A DNA stretch of 49,205 nucleotides, taken from Flavobacterium sp. UBA4098 (GTDB lineage Bacteria > Bacteroidota > Bacteroidia > Flavobacteriales > Flavobacteriaceae). A program made the position numbers and the translations under genes. Location of the stretch: assembly GCA_002382495.1 (NCBI GenBank), contig DFXW01000034.1:51709-100913 (forward strand), read 5' to 3'. Positions 40,831-49,205 of this stretch are shown in pieces. The notes below the pieces were generated by a model. It made no database searches. It saw nothing but the letters and a program-made list of their open reading frames with translations, and was not told the DNA's origin. How positions within the stretch are numbered: position 1 is the first letter of the stretch; every line of letters begins with the position of its first letter.

Positions 40831-42483
40831 ATGATTACATCGCTTTCGATAAAAAACTATGCATTGATTGAAAAATTGGCTATCGATTTTTCAAAAGGTT
40901 TTTCCATTATTACTGGAGAAACAGGCGCTGGTAAATCGATTATTTTAGGTGCAATGGGATTGGTTTTGGGAAAACGTGCCGACTTGACTTCGCTTAAAAA
41001 TAAAGAAGAAAAATGTGTTATTGAAGCCTATTTTGATATTTCAAAATACAATTTAAAACCCTTTTTTGAAGCGAATGATTTGGACTACGAAGACGAGACT
41101 ATCATTCGTAGAGAAATTTTACCTACTGGAAAATCAAGAGCGTTTATCAACGACAGTCCAGTTAATTTGCAAGAATTGCAAGAGTTGAGTTTGTTTTTGA
41201 TTGATATTCATTCGCAACAGCAAACCCAAGAATTGTCAGATGAAACGGTGCAATTCGCTATTATTGATGCTATTGCCAATAATCAAAACGAAATTGGAAA
41301 CTATCAATCGTTACTAAAAAGCTTCAAAGAAGATAAAGCTCGTTTAAGTTCGCTTTTACTCAAACAAGCGGAGTCGATTAAGGAACAAGAATACAATACT
41401 TTTTTACTCAACGAATTGGTTTCTGCCCAATTAAAATCTGGCGAACAAGAACAGTTGGAAGCTGATTTTGAAAAGCTGAATAATGTAGAAACGATTAAAG
41501 AATCGGTAGATAAGTCTTTGGCTTTGGCCAATGAAGAGCAAATAGGTGCTTTGTCAACTTTAAAAGAGATTAAATTGTCCTTGCAAAAAATAGCTTCTTT
41601 TGCACCTGAATATGCTTCTTTGTTAGAACGTATTGCTAGTTTAGCAATTGAATTAGACGATATTTCAGATGAATTGACCAATTGTTCCGAGAAATTAATT
41701 CATGATCCAATTAGGCTTGATTTAATTAGTGAAAAATTGCAATTGATCTTCAATTTGCAAAAGAAACATCAAGTTACTACTGTTGATGAATTATTATCTA
41801 TCCAAACAACTTTAGAAAACAACTTGTTCGAATTAGGTAATTTAGAAAGTGGTATCGCTAGTTTATCTCTAACTATTCAAGATAAAACCAATGAATTGGA
41901 TGTGTTAGCACAAATTATACATCAAAAACGAACACATGCTGTTCCGGTGCTATCAGATAAATTGATTGCTATTTTAGCCACTTTGGGAATGCCCAATGTT
42001 CGTTTCAACATTGAGATCAAATCCACAGATAATTACTATCAAAATGGGAAAGATGATATACAGTTTTTGTTTTCGGCGAATAAAGGAACTGATTTTGGTT
42101 TGTTGAAAAAAGTTGCGTCAGGAGGGGAGATGTCCCGAATAATGCTTGCAGTGAAAGCGATTTTGGCACAATACTCAAAATTACCAACTTTAATTTTTGA
42201 CGAAATTGACACAGGTGTTTCGGGAGAAATTGCCATACGAATGGGAGAGATTATGAAGGAAATGAGTCAAACAATGCAAATTTTTGCCATTACCCATTTG
42301 CCGCAAATTGCCGCAAAAGGAAATGCCCATTTTAAAGTTTTTAAATCTACAGTTGGAGAGGATACTCAATCGGAATTACAATTGTTGAATGAAGAAGAAA
42401 GAGTCATTGAAATTGCCCAAATGTTATCTGGCGCTGTGGTTTCTGATTCGGCTCTAAATCACGCTAAATCCTTGTTGAACTAA
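40831..42483 (+). CDS. recN: DNA repair protein RecN
   Basis: RecN is an SMC-like ATPase acting in double-strand-break repair. The 550-residue protein has Walker A GETGAGKS (29-36) at the N-terminus, a long central coiled-coil region (about 150-370), the ABC signature VASGGEMSRIMLAVKA and Walker B TLIFDEIDTGVSGE near 450, with the H-loop in FAITHLPQIAA. Length is normal. It is last in the bamD operon, starting 26 bp after the DUF4835 gene. The -33 element of the next promoter lies within its last codons. Confidence 0.96.
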   Translation: MITSLSIKNYALIEKLAIDFSKGFSIITGETGAGKSIILGAMGLVLGKRADLTSLKNKEEKCVIEAYFDISKYNLKPFFEANDLDYEDETIIRREILPTGKSRAFINDSPVNLQELQELSLFLIDIHSQQQTQELSDETVQFAIIDAIANNQNEIGNYQSLLKSFKEDKARLSSLLLKQAESIKEQEYNTFLLNELVSAQLKSGEQEQLEADFEKLNNVETIKESVDKSLALANEEQIGALSTLKEIKLSLQKIASFAPEYASLLERIASLAIELDDISDELTNCSEKLIHDPIRLDLISEKLQLIFNLQKKHQVTTVDELLSIQTTLENNLFELGNLESGIASLSLTIQDKTNELDVLAQIIHQKRTHAVPVLSDKLIAILATLGMPNVRFNIEIKSTDNYYQNGKDDIQFLFSANKGTDFGLLKKVASGGEMSRIMLAVKAILAQYSKLPTLIFDEIDTGVSGEIAIRMGEIMKEMSQTMQIFAITHLPQIAAKGNAHFKVFKSTVGEDTQSELQLLNEEERVIEIAQMLSGAVVSDSALNHAKSLLN

Positions 42484-42501
42484 AGATTTGGTTTATATTT
42501 G
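42472..42501 (+). promoter_or_regulatory. Promoter of fabV, overlapping the recN 3' end
   Basis: TTG (42472-42474), a 19-nt spacer and TATATTTG (42494-42501) fit the consensus. The TTG is inside recN, so transcription from it begins about 30 nt before the fabV ATG at 42540. Confidence 0.8.
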
Positions 42502-42539
42502 CACACTACTAAACACGAATATTAATTAGAATTAAAGAT

Positions 42540-43730
42540 ATGATTATAGAACCTAGAATGAGAGGATTTATTTGCTTGACAGCTCACCCAGCTGGATGTG
42601 AGCAAAATGTAAAAAATCAAATAGCTTATGTACAATCAAAAGGATCAATCGATGGACCAAAACGCGTTTTGGTTATTGGGGCATCTACAGGATTTGGATT
42701 GGCTTCAAGAATTACAAGTGCCTTTGGTTCTAATGCAGCAACTTTAGGGGTTTTCTTTGAGAAAGCACCTGCTGAAGGAAAAACGGCTTCGCCAGGATGG
42801 TATAATTCTGCCGCTTTTGAAAAAGAAGCAACTAAAGCGGGTTTGTATGCTAAAAGTATCAATGGAGATGCTTTCTCTAACGAAGTAAAGCAACATGCAA
42901 TTGATTTAATCAAAGCCGATATGGGTCAAATTGATTTAGTAATCTATAGTTTGGCTTCTCCAGTGCGTATGCATCCGGGAACCGGTGTATTACATCGTTC
43001 CACTTTAAAACCTATTGGAGGAACTTTTACCAATAAAACGGTTGATTTTCATACTGGAAATGTGACTCAAGTTTCTATCGAACCGGCCAACCAAGAAGAT
43101 ATCGATAATACGGTTGTGGTTATGGGTGGTGAAGATTGGTCGATGTGGATGAATGCTTTGAAAGACGCTAATGTATTAGCAGAAGGCGCTACAACAGTTG
43201 CCTATTCTTACATTGGGCCAGAAGTGACTGAAGCTGTTTATAGAAAAGGTACAATTGGTCAAGCCAAAGATCATTTGGAAGCCACTGCTTTTGAAATTTC
43301 AAAAGACTTAGCTTCTTTGAATGGCAAGGCGTATGTGTCTGTAAACAAAGCATTAGTAACGCAAGCAAGTTCAGCCATTCCGGTTATTCCATTGTATATT
43401 TCATTGTTATACAAAATCATGAAAGCAGAAGGAATCCACGAAGGTTGTATCGAACAAATTCAACGTTTGTATGCACAGCGTTTATATACTGGAGAAGCAG
43501 TTTCAACAGATGACAAAGGAAGAATTCGTATTGACGATTGGGAAATGCGTGAAGATGTACAGGCTAAAGTTGCCGCATTGTGGAAAGAATCAACTACGGA
43601 ATCATTACCAGAAATTGGTGATTTAGCGGGTTATAAACAAGATTTCTTGAACCTATTTGGTTTTGGATTTGAGGGAGTTGATTATTTGGCTGAAGCCAAT
43701 GAAATGGTACATGTGCCAAGTATTTCATAA
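42540..43730 (+). CDS. fabV: Trans-2-enoyl-CoA/ACP reductase FabV
   Basis: FabV reduces trans-2-enoyl-ACP or -CoA with NAD(P)H in the last step of fatty-acid elongation. The 396-residue length is typical. VLVIGASTGFGLASRI near 43-58 is the Rossmann motif, YSLASPVRMHPGTG follows, and the family's Tyr-x8-Lys active site is Tyr234...Lys243 (EAVYRKGTIGQAK). It belongs to the FabV class, distinct from FabI. FabV enzymes studied elsewhere are poorly inhibited by triclosan. No fabI is visible here, but the window is small. Own promoter and terminator make it monocistronic. Confidence 0.96.
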   Translation: MIIEPRMRGFICLTAHPAGCEQNVKNQIAYVQSKGSIDGPKRVLVIGASTGFGLASRITSAFGSNAATLGVFFEKAPAEGKTASPGWYNSAAFEKEATKAGLYAKSINGDAFSNEVKQHAIDLIKADMGQIDLVIYSLASPVRMHPGTGVLHRSTLKPIGGTFTNKTVDFHTGNVTQVSIEPANQEDIDNTVVVMGGEDWSMWMNALKDANVLAEGATTVAYSYIGPEVTEAVYRKGTIGQAKDHLEATAFEISKDLASLNGKAYVSVNKALVTQASSAIPVIPLYISLLYKIMKAEGIHEGCIEQIQRLYAQRLYTGEAVSTDDKGRIRIDDWEMREDVQAKVAALWKESTTESLPEIGDLAGYKQDFLNLFGFGFEGVDYLAEANEMVHVPSIS

Positions 43731-43751
43731 TTCTCGATCTCATTAAAATTG

Positions 43752-43782
43752 AAATGCGCCCAATGTGGCGCATTTTTTTTTA
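43752..43782 (+). terminator. Rho-independent terminator of fabV
   Basis: AAATGCGCC (43752-43760) pairs with GGCGCATTT (43767-43775) around CAATGT, followed by a T run. It stops the fabV transcript just before the next promoter. Confidence 0.92.
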
Positions 43783-43786
43783 TCCC

Positions 43787-43818
43787 TTGGGAACTATTCT
43801 TTATTAATAGTATATTTG
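43787..43818 (+). promoter_or_regulatory. Promoter of the glycosyltransferase-coaE genes
   Basis: TTG (43787-43789) and TATATTTG (43811-43818) are 21 nt apart; the ATG is 39 nt downstream of the -7 box. Spacing is slightly longer than in the other promoters of the window. Confidence 0.65.
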
Positions 43819-43857
43819 TGAAACAATCCAAAAGGAATCAAAATTTTAACTTTGAAT

Positions 43858-44856
43858 ATGCATTTTTCTCTTATTATACCAGTATATAACCGTCCTGACG
43901 AAGTAGATGAGTTATTAGAAAGTTTAACTAAAACCACCTATCAAAACGATTTTGAAATTGTTATTGTAGAAGACGGCTCCACAATACCTTGTGGCGAAGT
44001 AATCCAAAAATACCTATCTCAGTTAAATATAGCTTACTTTTATAAAGAGAATTCTGGACCTGGCGATTCGCGTAATTACGGTATGGCAAAGGCTAGTGGT
44101 GATTATTTTATCATTTTTGATTCGGATTGTATTATCCCTTCTCAGTATCTGGAAGAAGTTGATAAAGCTTTGAAACAAGACTATGTAGATTGTTTTGGAG
44201 GTCCTGACAAAGCTTTGGATAGCTTTTCAGATATTCAAAAGGCCATCAACTTTGCGATGACTTCTTTCTTAACTACTGGCGGTATTCGCGGCGGCTCTGA
44301 AAAAATAGGAAAATTCCAACCCAGAAGTTTCAATATGGGATTGTCTCGAAAAGCTTTTGAAGCCTCTAAAGGTTTTGGAAATATTCACCCAGGTGAAGAC
44401 CCAGATTTGTCTATTCGTTTGTGGAATTTAGGTTTTGAAACTCGATTGTTTTCAAAAGCATTTGTTTACCACAAACGCCGAATTGATTGGGATAAATTTT
44501 CGGTTCAGGTGAGTAAATTTGGTAAAGCCCGTCCTATTTTGAATAGTTGGTATCCAGAACACAATAAGTTGACTTTTTTCTTTCCAACAGCATTTATTGT
44601 AGGATTTTTTCTTTCGGTTGCCTTATTGCTGCTAACATTCGATTATTTTTTACAACTGTACATGTTGTACTTCTTTATTTTGTTTGTAACTTCAAGTATT
44701 CAAAATAGAAGTTTGCGCATTGGCTACTTGTCTATTGTTGCAGTTTGGAAACAGTTTTACGGTTATGGGTTAGGTTTTTTGAAATCTTATATCAAAGTAA
44801 TTGTATTGAAAAGACAACCCGAACAAGCTTTTCCTTATTTGTTTTTCAAAAAATAA
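43858..44856 (+). CDS. Family 2 glycosyltransferase, membrane anchored
   Basis: The 332-residue enzyme (from the ATG at 43858; a TTG at 43852 adds two residues) transfers a sugar from a nucleotide donor. The GT2 fold shows as SLIIPVYNRPDEVDELLESL (4-23), VEDGS near 40, the DSDC metal-binding site near 91 in FIIFDSDCIIPSQY, and the acceptor-side GEDPDLSIRLWNLGF near 181. The C-terminal part has two hydrophobic segments (about 239-262 and 268-282), so it is attached to the inner membrane. Substrates cannot be predicted. The gene is not in a polysaccharide cluster; it is followed at 3 bp by coaE. Confidence 0.92.
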   Translation: MHFSLIIPVYNRPDEVDELLESLTKTTYQNDFEIVIVEDGSTIPCGEVIQKYLSQLNIAYFYKENSGPGDSRNYGMAKASGDYFIIFDSDCIIPSQYLEEVDKALKQDYVDCFGGPDKALDSFSDIQKAINFAMTSFLTTGGIRGGSEKIGKFQPRSFNMGLSRKAFEASKGFGNIHPGEDPDLSIRLWNLGFETRLFSKAFVYHKRRIDWDKFSVQVSKFGKARPILNSWYPEHNKLTFFFPTAFIVGFFLSVALLLLTFDYFLQLYMLYFFILFVTSSIQNRSLRIGYLSIVAVWKQFYGYGLGFLKSYIKVIVLKRQPEQAFPYLFFKK

Positions 44857-44859
44857 TCA

Positions 44860-45441
44860 ATGGCATATATTATAGGTTTAACGGGTGGAATCGGAAGTGG
44901 CAAGACAACACTTGTCAACTATATGGAGTCACTTGGAATCCCTATTTTTATAGCTGATGAAGAGGCAAAAAAAGCAATGCAATCTCCGCATGTTTTGGAA
45001 GAAGTTAAAACTAGCTTTGGTAATTCAATTTTTGAAAACGGTCAATTGAACCGACAACAATTGGCTTCAATTGTTTTTTCGAATCCTGATAAATTAAAAG
45101 AACTTAATAGTATAATTCACCCGGAAGTTAAAAGGCTATTTGTAATTTGGCTTAACCAACATAAGACAGTTCCTTTTGTTGTTTACGAAGCGGCTATTTT
45201 ATTCGAAAGTGGGAGCTACCAAAATTGCGACTATATTATTACTCTTACAGCTCCTTTAGAAGATCGAATTACACGTGTGATGCAACGTGATAACTGTTCG
45301 CGAGAACAAGTACTTCAACGTATCAACGCCCAATTGACTGATGAGGAACGTGCAGCTAAAAGTAATTTTGTTATTGATAATACAATTGCACAATCGGCAA
45401 AAAATGAAATTGATAAAATTCTTAAAATTTTAAAGAATTAG
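44860..45441 (+). CDS. coaE: Dephospho-CoA kinase
   Basis: CoaE phosphorylates dephospho-CoA, the final CoA step. The 193-residue P-loop protein has GGIGSGKT (9-16), the substrate block IPIFIADEEAKKAM (26-39), LNSIIHPEVKRLF and the lid region DRITRVMQRDNCSREQVLQRINAQ. The Tyr-x-x-Ala/Glu element is present in FVVYEAAILFESG. It lies 3 bp after the glycosyltransferase gene. With panB and coaBC it is the third CoA gene in the window. The 74-bp gap to the histidine kinase gene contains no terminator. Confidence 0.96.
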   Translation: MAYIIGLTGGIGSGKTTLVNYMESLGIPIFIADEEAKKAMQSPHVLEEVKTSFGNSIFENGQLNRQQLASIVFSNPDKLKELNSIIHPEVKRLFVIWLNQHKTVPFVVYEAAILFESGSYQNCDYIITLTAPLEDRITRVMQRDNCSREQVLQRINAQLTDEERAAKSNFVIDNTIAQSAKNEIDKILKILKN

Positions 45442-45515
45442 CAATATTGTTGCTGGATGTTAATATTTGGTTAATGTATTATTTACTATATTGTTAAAAT
45501 ACTAAATTTGTTTCG

Positions 45516-47102
45516 ATGAGTAAGCTATTCTTTAGATTGTTGGTTTTGTTAATGAGTTTGTCCCTAATTGGGATTATACTCGTTCAAGTCTATTGGTTCA
45601 ATACTTCATTGGAAAATAACGAGGAACAATTTAAATTTCATGTTAAGCAAGTTTTAGGCAATGTAGCAGAAAAATTGCAAAAACAAGAAGCCTACAGTTT
45701 TTATGATCGTTATAATAAATTAAAAGACAGTACCGGTAAAATCCCTAAAAAAGACGATTTACTTCAATTTACCTACGTTCAAAAGAATTTAAGAACAAAT
45801 AAAACTATTGTATATTCTAATAGTATTATTGAAGAAGATTTTAATATTAAGTCCTCCTTATTTAATAAAAAATTAGATAACTCCAAATTGTTTAAAAGTT
45901 TTAGTTCCAAAAGAGTTACTGAGATTTACAATTCGAAACCAGTTGAAAATACAATGCTTTCTCAAAGTTTGATTCCAGATGAGCGCATTGAAAAATCAGG
46001 AAGTTTAGACGTTTTAGATAATGCCCAATTTGAAATTTTTTACAAAGATATAGCCTCGGCGATGCCCTTACAAGAGCGCGTTACTGCCGAAAATATTCAA
46101 AGTTTAATAAAAAAAGAATTAGAGGAGTATGGTGTAAAAACTACTTTTGAATTCGGAATTTACTACGATGGTGCCTCAACGACAGTGGCTTCTAAAAATT
46201 TTAAATACAATCCTAAAAATAGTTATTCCATTCCAATTTTGACAGATAATGAGGAGCACGAACACTATAAATTAATGGTAAGTTTTCCTCAAAAGAAACG
46301 TTTCCTATTATCGGAGTTAGTGAGTATTACTATTTTGTCTATAATTTTTACACTTATTATCATTATTGCTTACTCAAGTGCTTTAAGTCAGTTGATTCGT
46401 CAACGTCAAATTTCTGAAATCAAAACGGATTTCATTAATAATATGACACATGAATTTAAAACACCTATAGCTACGATCAACTTAGCTTTGGACGCTATTC
46501 GAAATCCAAAAATTATTGACGATAAAGAGAAAGTATTGCGTTACTTAGCCATGATTCGTGATGAAAATAAACGCATGCACGCGCAAGTAGAAAATGTATT
46601 GCGAATTTCTAAATTAGAGAAGAAAGAGTTAGAAATAGAAAAGGAATCCATTTCGATTGAAGATGTAATCAACGATGCGATGGAACATGTTAGTTTGATT
46701 TTGGAAGATAGATCAGGATCAGTGGTTACACATTTCAATGCGACTAGAACGACAGTTTTAGTGAATGATAATCACTTTACGAACGTACTAGTGAATATTT
46801 TAGAGAATGCAATTAAATACTCACCAGATGCACCACAAATTGATATTTACACAGAGAATATTAAAGATATGGTGTTGATAAAAGTGCAAGACAAAGGTTT
46901 AGGAATGAGTAAAGTAGCTCAAAAACGAATCTTTGAAAAGTTTTACAGAGAACACACCGGTGACATTCATAATGTGAAAGGCCATGGTTTAGGTTTAGCT
47001 TATGTAAAACGAATTGTTGAAGACCATAATGGTCAAGTATACGTAGAAAGTGAAAAAGGCAAAGGAAGTACCTTTACTATAAAATTACCCTTAATAAATT
47101 AG
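45516..47102 (+). CDS. Membrane sensor histidine kinase
   Basis: The 528-residue sensor kinase has an N-terminal transmembrane helix (7-29), a periplasmic domain of about 235 residues (30-264) that I cannot assign, a second transmembrane helix (about 265-289), then HisKA with the phosphorylated His312 in NNMTHEFKTPIATI, and HATPase with the N box VLVNILENAIKYSPD and G boxes DKGLGMS and GHGLGLAYVK. It is 3 bp upstream of its response regulator. The stimulus is unknown. The pair resembles the RprX/RprY system of Bacteroides, but similarity alone does not prove the same role. Confidence 0.94.
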   Translation: MSKLFFRLLVLLMSLSLIGIILVQVYWFNTSLENNEEQFKFHVKQVLGNVAEKLQKQEAYSFYDRYNKLKDSTGKIPKKDDLLQFTYVQKNLRTNKTIVYSNSIIEEDFNIKSSLFNKKLDNSKLFKSFSSKRVTEIYNSKPVENTMLSQSLIPDERIEKSGSLDVLDNAQFEIFYKDIASAMPLQERVTAENIQSLIKKELEEYGVKTTFEFGIYYDGASTTVASKNFKYNPKNSYSIPILTDNEEHEHYKLMVSFPQKKRFLLSELVSITILSIIFTLIIIIAYSSALSQLIRQRQISEIKTDFINNMTHEFKTPIATINLALDAIRNPKIIDDKEKVLRYLAMIRDENKRMHAQVENVLRISKLEKKELEIEKESISIEDVINDAMEHVSLILEDRSGSVVTHFNATRTTVLVNDNHFTNVLVNILENAIKYSPDAPQIDIYTENIKDMVLIKVQDKGLGMSKVAQKRIFEKFYREHTGDIHNVKGHGLGLAYVKRIVEDHNGQVYVESEKGKGSTFTIKLPLIN

Positions 47103-47105
47103 ATT

Positions 47106-47807
47106 ATGGAAAATAACAGAAAAATTCTTTTGGTAGAGGACGATCTTAATTTTGGAGCAGTATTGAAAGACTATTTAGTTCTCAATGATTTTGATGTCAC
47201 ATTGGCAAAGAACGGGATGGAAGGTTTTGAAAAATTCAAAAAAGATCATTATGATCTGTGTATTTTGGATGTGATGATGCCTTACAAAGACGGTTATACC
47301 TTAGCTAAAGAAATTAGAGAAAAAAATGCGGAAGTGCCTATCATTTTTTTAACCGCAAAATCTATGAAAGAAGATGTGTTGAAAGGGTATAAAGCTGGTG
47401 CTGATGATTATTTGAATAAACCTTTCGATTCTGAGGTTTTATTAATGAAAATCAAGGCGATTATTCAGAGAAAATCATCGGATGTAAAAACAGAACAAGT
47501 TCAGTTTGAATTTAAAATTGGTAAATTCCATTTGAACTCCAAATTACGTTTCTTGACTTTCCAAAATGATGAACCAATTAAATTGTCTCCAAAAGAGAAC
47601 GAATTATTAAAAATGTTGATTCTTCATGAGAATGATTTGATGCCAAGAGAATTGGCTCTAACAAAAATTTGGAGAGACGATAACTACTTTACTTCTCGAA
47701 GTATGGATGTGTATATAGCCAAATTGAGAAAGTATTTGAAATCAGATGAAAATGTAGAGATTTTAAACATTCACGGAGAAGGTTTCCGATTGGTGGTTAA
47801 AAAATAA
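47106..47807 (+). CDS. OmpR-family response regulator
   Basis: The 233-residue regulator pairs with the upstream kinase. The receiver domain (about 5-120) has acidic Glu11-Asp12-Asp13, phosphoacceptor Asp55 (LCILDVMMPYKDG), Thr in IIFLTAKS and Lys in LNKPFD. The winged-helix trans_reg_C domain (about 135-231) shows LSPKENELLKML, ALTKIWRDDNYFTSRSMDVYIAKLRKYL and IHGEGFRLVV. It resembles RprY of Bacteroides. The start lies 3 bp after the kinase stop. A strong bidirectional terminator follows, separating it from argH. Confidence 0.95.
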   Translation: MENNRKILLVEDDLNFGAVLKDYLVLNDFDVTLAKNGMEGFEKFKKDHYDLCILDVMMPYKDGYTLAKEIREKNAEVPIIFLTAKSMKEDVLKGYKAGADDYLNKPFDSEVLLMKIKAIIQRKSSDVKTEQVQFEFKIGKFHLNSKLRFLTFQNDEPIKLSPKENELLKMLILHENDLMPRELALTKIWRDDNYFTSRSMDVYIAKLRKYLKSDENVEILNIHGEGFRLVVKK

Positions 47808-47822
47808 TATTCATTTTCAAAT

Positions 47823-47854
47823 AAAAAAAGCTCCAAGAAATTGGAGCTTTTTTT
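47823..47854. terminator. Bidirectional terminator between the response regulator gene and argH
   Basis: AAAAAAAGCTCCAA (47823-47836), loop GAAA and a perfectly complementary TTGGAGCTTTTTTT (47841-47854). Both strands end in a T run, so it serves both convergent genes. Confidence 0.94.
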
Positions 47855-47869
47855 ATAAGAATATTTTAA

Positions 47870-49150
47870 TTAAAAGGAACGTTTCATTTTGTCTTTTATA
47901 GCATCCAAACACAAATTATTGATACTTCCTTCGTGGGTGTGTTTCGTAGCTTTTGGAGATTGGAAGGTGCCGTTTTCCAACTGCTCCGCAACTGTTTTGT
48001 AAGCATCTCTAAATGGAATACCTGCAACTACCATTTCGTTTAATGAATCAACAGTAAAGAGGTAATCGTATTTTTTATCGTCTAGAATATGTTCTTTTAC
48101 TGTAATGTCTTTTATGGCGAAAATGGCGATATCCAAACAAGCTTTTAAATTTTGAATTGCTGGAAACAATCCTTCTTTTAGCAATTGTAAATCCCTATGA
48201 TAGCCACTAGGCAAGTTATTAGTAATCAATGTAATTTCATAAGGTAGCGCTTGAATTTTGTTGCATTTGCCACGAATTAATTCAAATACATCTGGGTTTT
48301 TTTTATGTGGCATGATGCTTGAACCAGTGGTTAAATGCGATGGCAAACTAATGAAATCAAAATTTTGACTCATATACAAACAGACGTCCATTGAGAATTT
48401 AGCTAATGTAGCTGCCACGCTACTCATTGCAAAAGCAACTGTTTTCTCTGCTTTACCACGACTCATTTGTGCTGCCACAGCATTGAATTTCAAAGTTTCA
48501 AATTGCAATTCTTGAGTGGTAAATGTTCGGTTAATTGGAAAGGAACTTCCGTAACCGGCTGCTGATCCTAATGGATTTTGATCTACTACTTTCAACGCGG
48601 CATTCAACATCGTAATGTCATCTATCAAACTTTCAGCATAAGCCGAAAACCACATGCCAAAAGACGAGGGCATGGCAATTTGTAAATGCGTGTATCCGGG
48701 CAGTAACACATTTTGGTGCTTATCTGCCGATTCCATTAACAAATCAAAAAGGACTTTTACCTGTTCTTTTAATTCTTTGACAACATCTTTTAGATACAAA
48801 TGAACGTCCACTAATACTTGGTCATTTCGAGAACGAGCGGTATGAATTTTTTTACCAGCATCTCCTAATTTGATAGTGAGTAGGTATTCAATTTTAGAAT
48901 GTACGTCTTCAAAGCTATCTTCGATTTCAAATTTACCAGCTTCTACTTCTTTGATGATTTCTTCCAAAGCAGTAACCAATGAAGTTGTTTCTTCAGCAGT
49001 TAACAAACCAATTTGTCCTAACATTCTAGCGTGAGCTATAGAACCCAACGCATCGTATTTGGCTAAAACCAAATCCAATTCGCGGTCATTTCCAACAGTG
49101 AAATGTTCGATTTGTTTGTCGGTAGCAATTCCTTTTTCCCAAAGTTTCAT
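47870..49150 (-). CDS. argH: Argininosuccinate lyase
   Basis: ArgH splits argininosuccinate into arginine and fumarate. The 426-residue enzyme has the fumarase/aspartase fold: HTARSRNDQVLVDVHLYLKD (about 82-101), GYTHLQIAMP, the LGSAAGYGSSFPINR block, and the signature SSIMPHKKNPDVFELIR near 276-292 with the catalytic serine. It is somewhat shorter than the about 460-residue E. coli enzyme, as usual in Flavobacteriaceae. The ATG is at 49150; other arginine genes probably continue to the right of the window. No clear promoter is seen in the last 55 bases. Confidence 0.96.
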   Translation of the reverse strand: MKLWEKGIATDKQIEHFTVGNDRELDLVLAKYDALGSIAHARMLGQIGLLTAEETTSLVTALEEIIKEVEAGKFEIEDSFEDVHSKIEYLLTIKLGDAGKKIHTARSRNDQVLVDVHLYLKDVVKELKEQVKVLFDLLMESADKHQNVLLPGYTHLQIAMPSSFGMWFSAYAESLIDDITMLNAALKVVDQNPLGSAAGYGSSFPINRTFTTQELQFETLKFNAVAAQMSRGKAEKTVAFAMSSVAATLAKFSMDVCLYMSQNFDFISLPSHLTTGSSIMPHKKNPDVFELIRGKCNKIQALPYEITLITNNLPSGYHRDLQLLKEGLFPAIQNLKACLDIAIFAIKDITVKEHILDDKKYDYLFTVDSLNEMVVAGIPFRDAYKTVAEQLENGTFQSPKATKHTHEGSINNLCLDAIKDKMKRSF

Positions 49151-49205
49151 AGTTCGTATTTTATTGTTTAAAGAAATCAGTTAAAATTTTGATATACAAC
49201 TGAAT

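Noticed and set aside
43852..43857. TTG start of the glycosyltransferase two codons upstream
   Set aside because: The ATG at 43858 directly precedes the usual first strand; the TTG adds nothing. The same reasoning applies to TTG starts at 5172, 18875, 21324 and 35974.
45503..45510. TAAATTTG as promoter of the histidine kinase gene
   Set aside because: It lies 5 bp before the ATG and has no spaced -33 element, so transcription would start at or after the start codon; read-through from coaE is more likely.

Overview
The window is an AT-rich (about one third G+C by eye), densely coded chromosomal segment from a member of the Bacteroidota, almost certainly a Flavobacterium or a close Flavobacteriaceae relative. 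The evidence is the Bacteroidota-type promoters (TTTG/TTG, about 19 nt, then TAnnTTTG), the lack of Shine-Dalgarno sequences, many short 'xxSC' lipoproteins, an Oar-like TonB-dependent receptor, a LytTR regulator, the bamD-rpoZ-coaBC-DUF4835-recN block, and families largely confined to this phylum (BT_3928-type DoxX protein, DUF1599, DUF6495, DUF6913, DUF4835). No rRNA, tRNA, CRISPR array, prophage or insertion sequence was found. No gene-free stretch exceeds 300 bases.

Layout. 1-1284: N-terminal part of an exported amidohydrolase-like protein running off the left edge. 1479-9179: comM-type ATPase, a membrane protein, an aldehyde dehydrogenase, an RluA pseudouridine synthase, a four-helix-bundle gene bracketed by 16-bp repeats, panB, an exported NTF2-like protein and L-serine dehydratase. 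9354-14444: a secreted M14 carboxypeptidase, a small lipoprotein, then an operon pairing a lysoplasmalogenase-like (YhhN) protein with an alkylglycerol-monooxygenase-like protein. 14519-18842 (minus): clpS, prmA, tpiA, a TlpA-like thioredoxin, a BT_3928 DoxX/MauE-like protein and a tandem DUF1599 protein. 18932-26321: folP and a lipoprotein, rlmH, a lipoprotein with duplicated HGxxGHRC motifs, then nadC, yihY, DUF2147, priA and a 59-residue membrane protein. 26336-31618: an orphan LytTR regulator, the rpsF-rpsR-rplI operon and an Oar-like receptor.

31700-37416: DUF6495, ligA behind a 15-bp perfect hairpin, a 5'-nucleotidase split into two exported proteins, DUF6913 and dapA. 37454-43730: the bamD-rpoZ-coaBC-DUF4835-recN operon, then fabV with its own promoter. 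43787-47807: a family 2 glycosyltransferase, coaE and a two-component pair. 47870-49150: argH.

How the genes fit together. Most are core functions. Coenzyme A synthesis is spread over panB, coaBC and coaE; cofactor genes folP and nadC, amino-acid genes dapA, argH and sdaA, translation genes (rpsF, rpsR, rplI, prmA, rlmH, rluA-like) and replication/repair genes (priA, ligA, recN, comM) fill the rest. The least explained parts, and the best candidates for new biology, are the putative ether-lipid catabolic pair, the redox-looking DUF1599/BT_3928/TlpA operon, the HGxxGHRC lipoprotein, and the four-helix-bundle gene set between opposed 16-bp repeat arrays.
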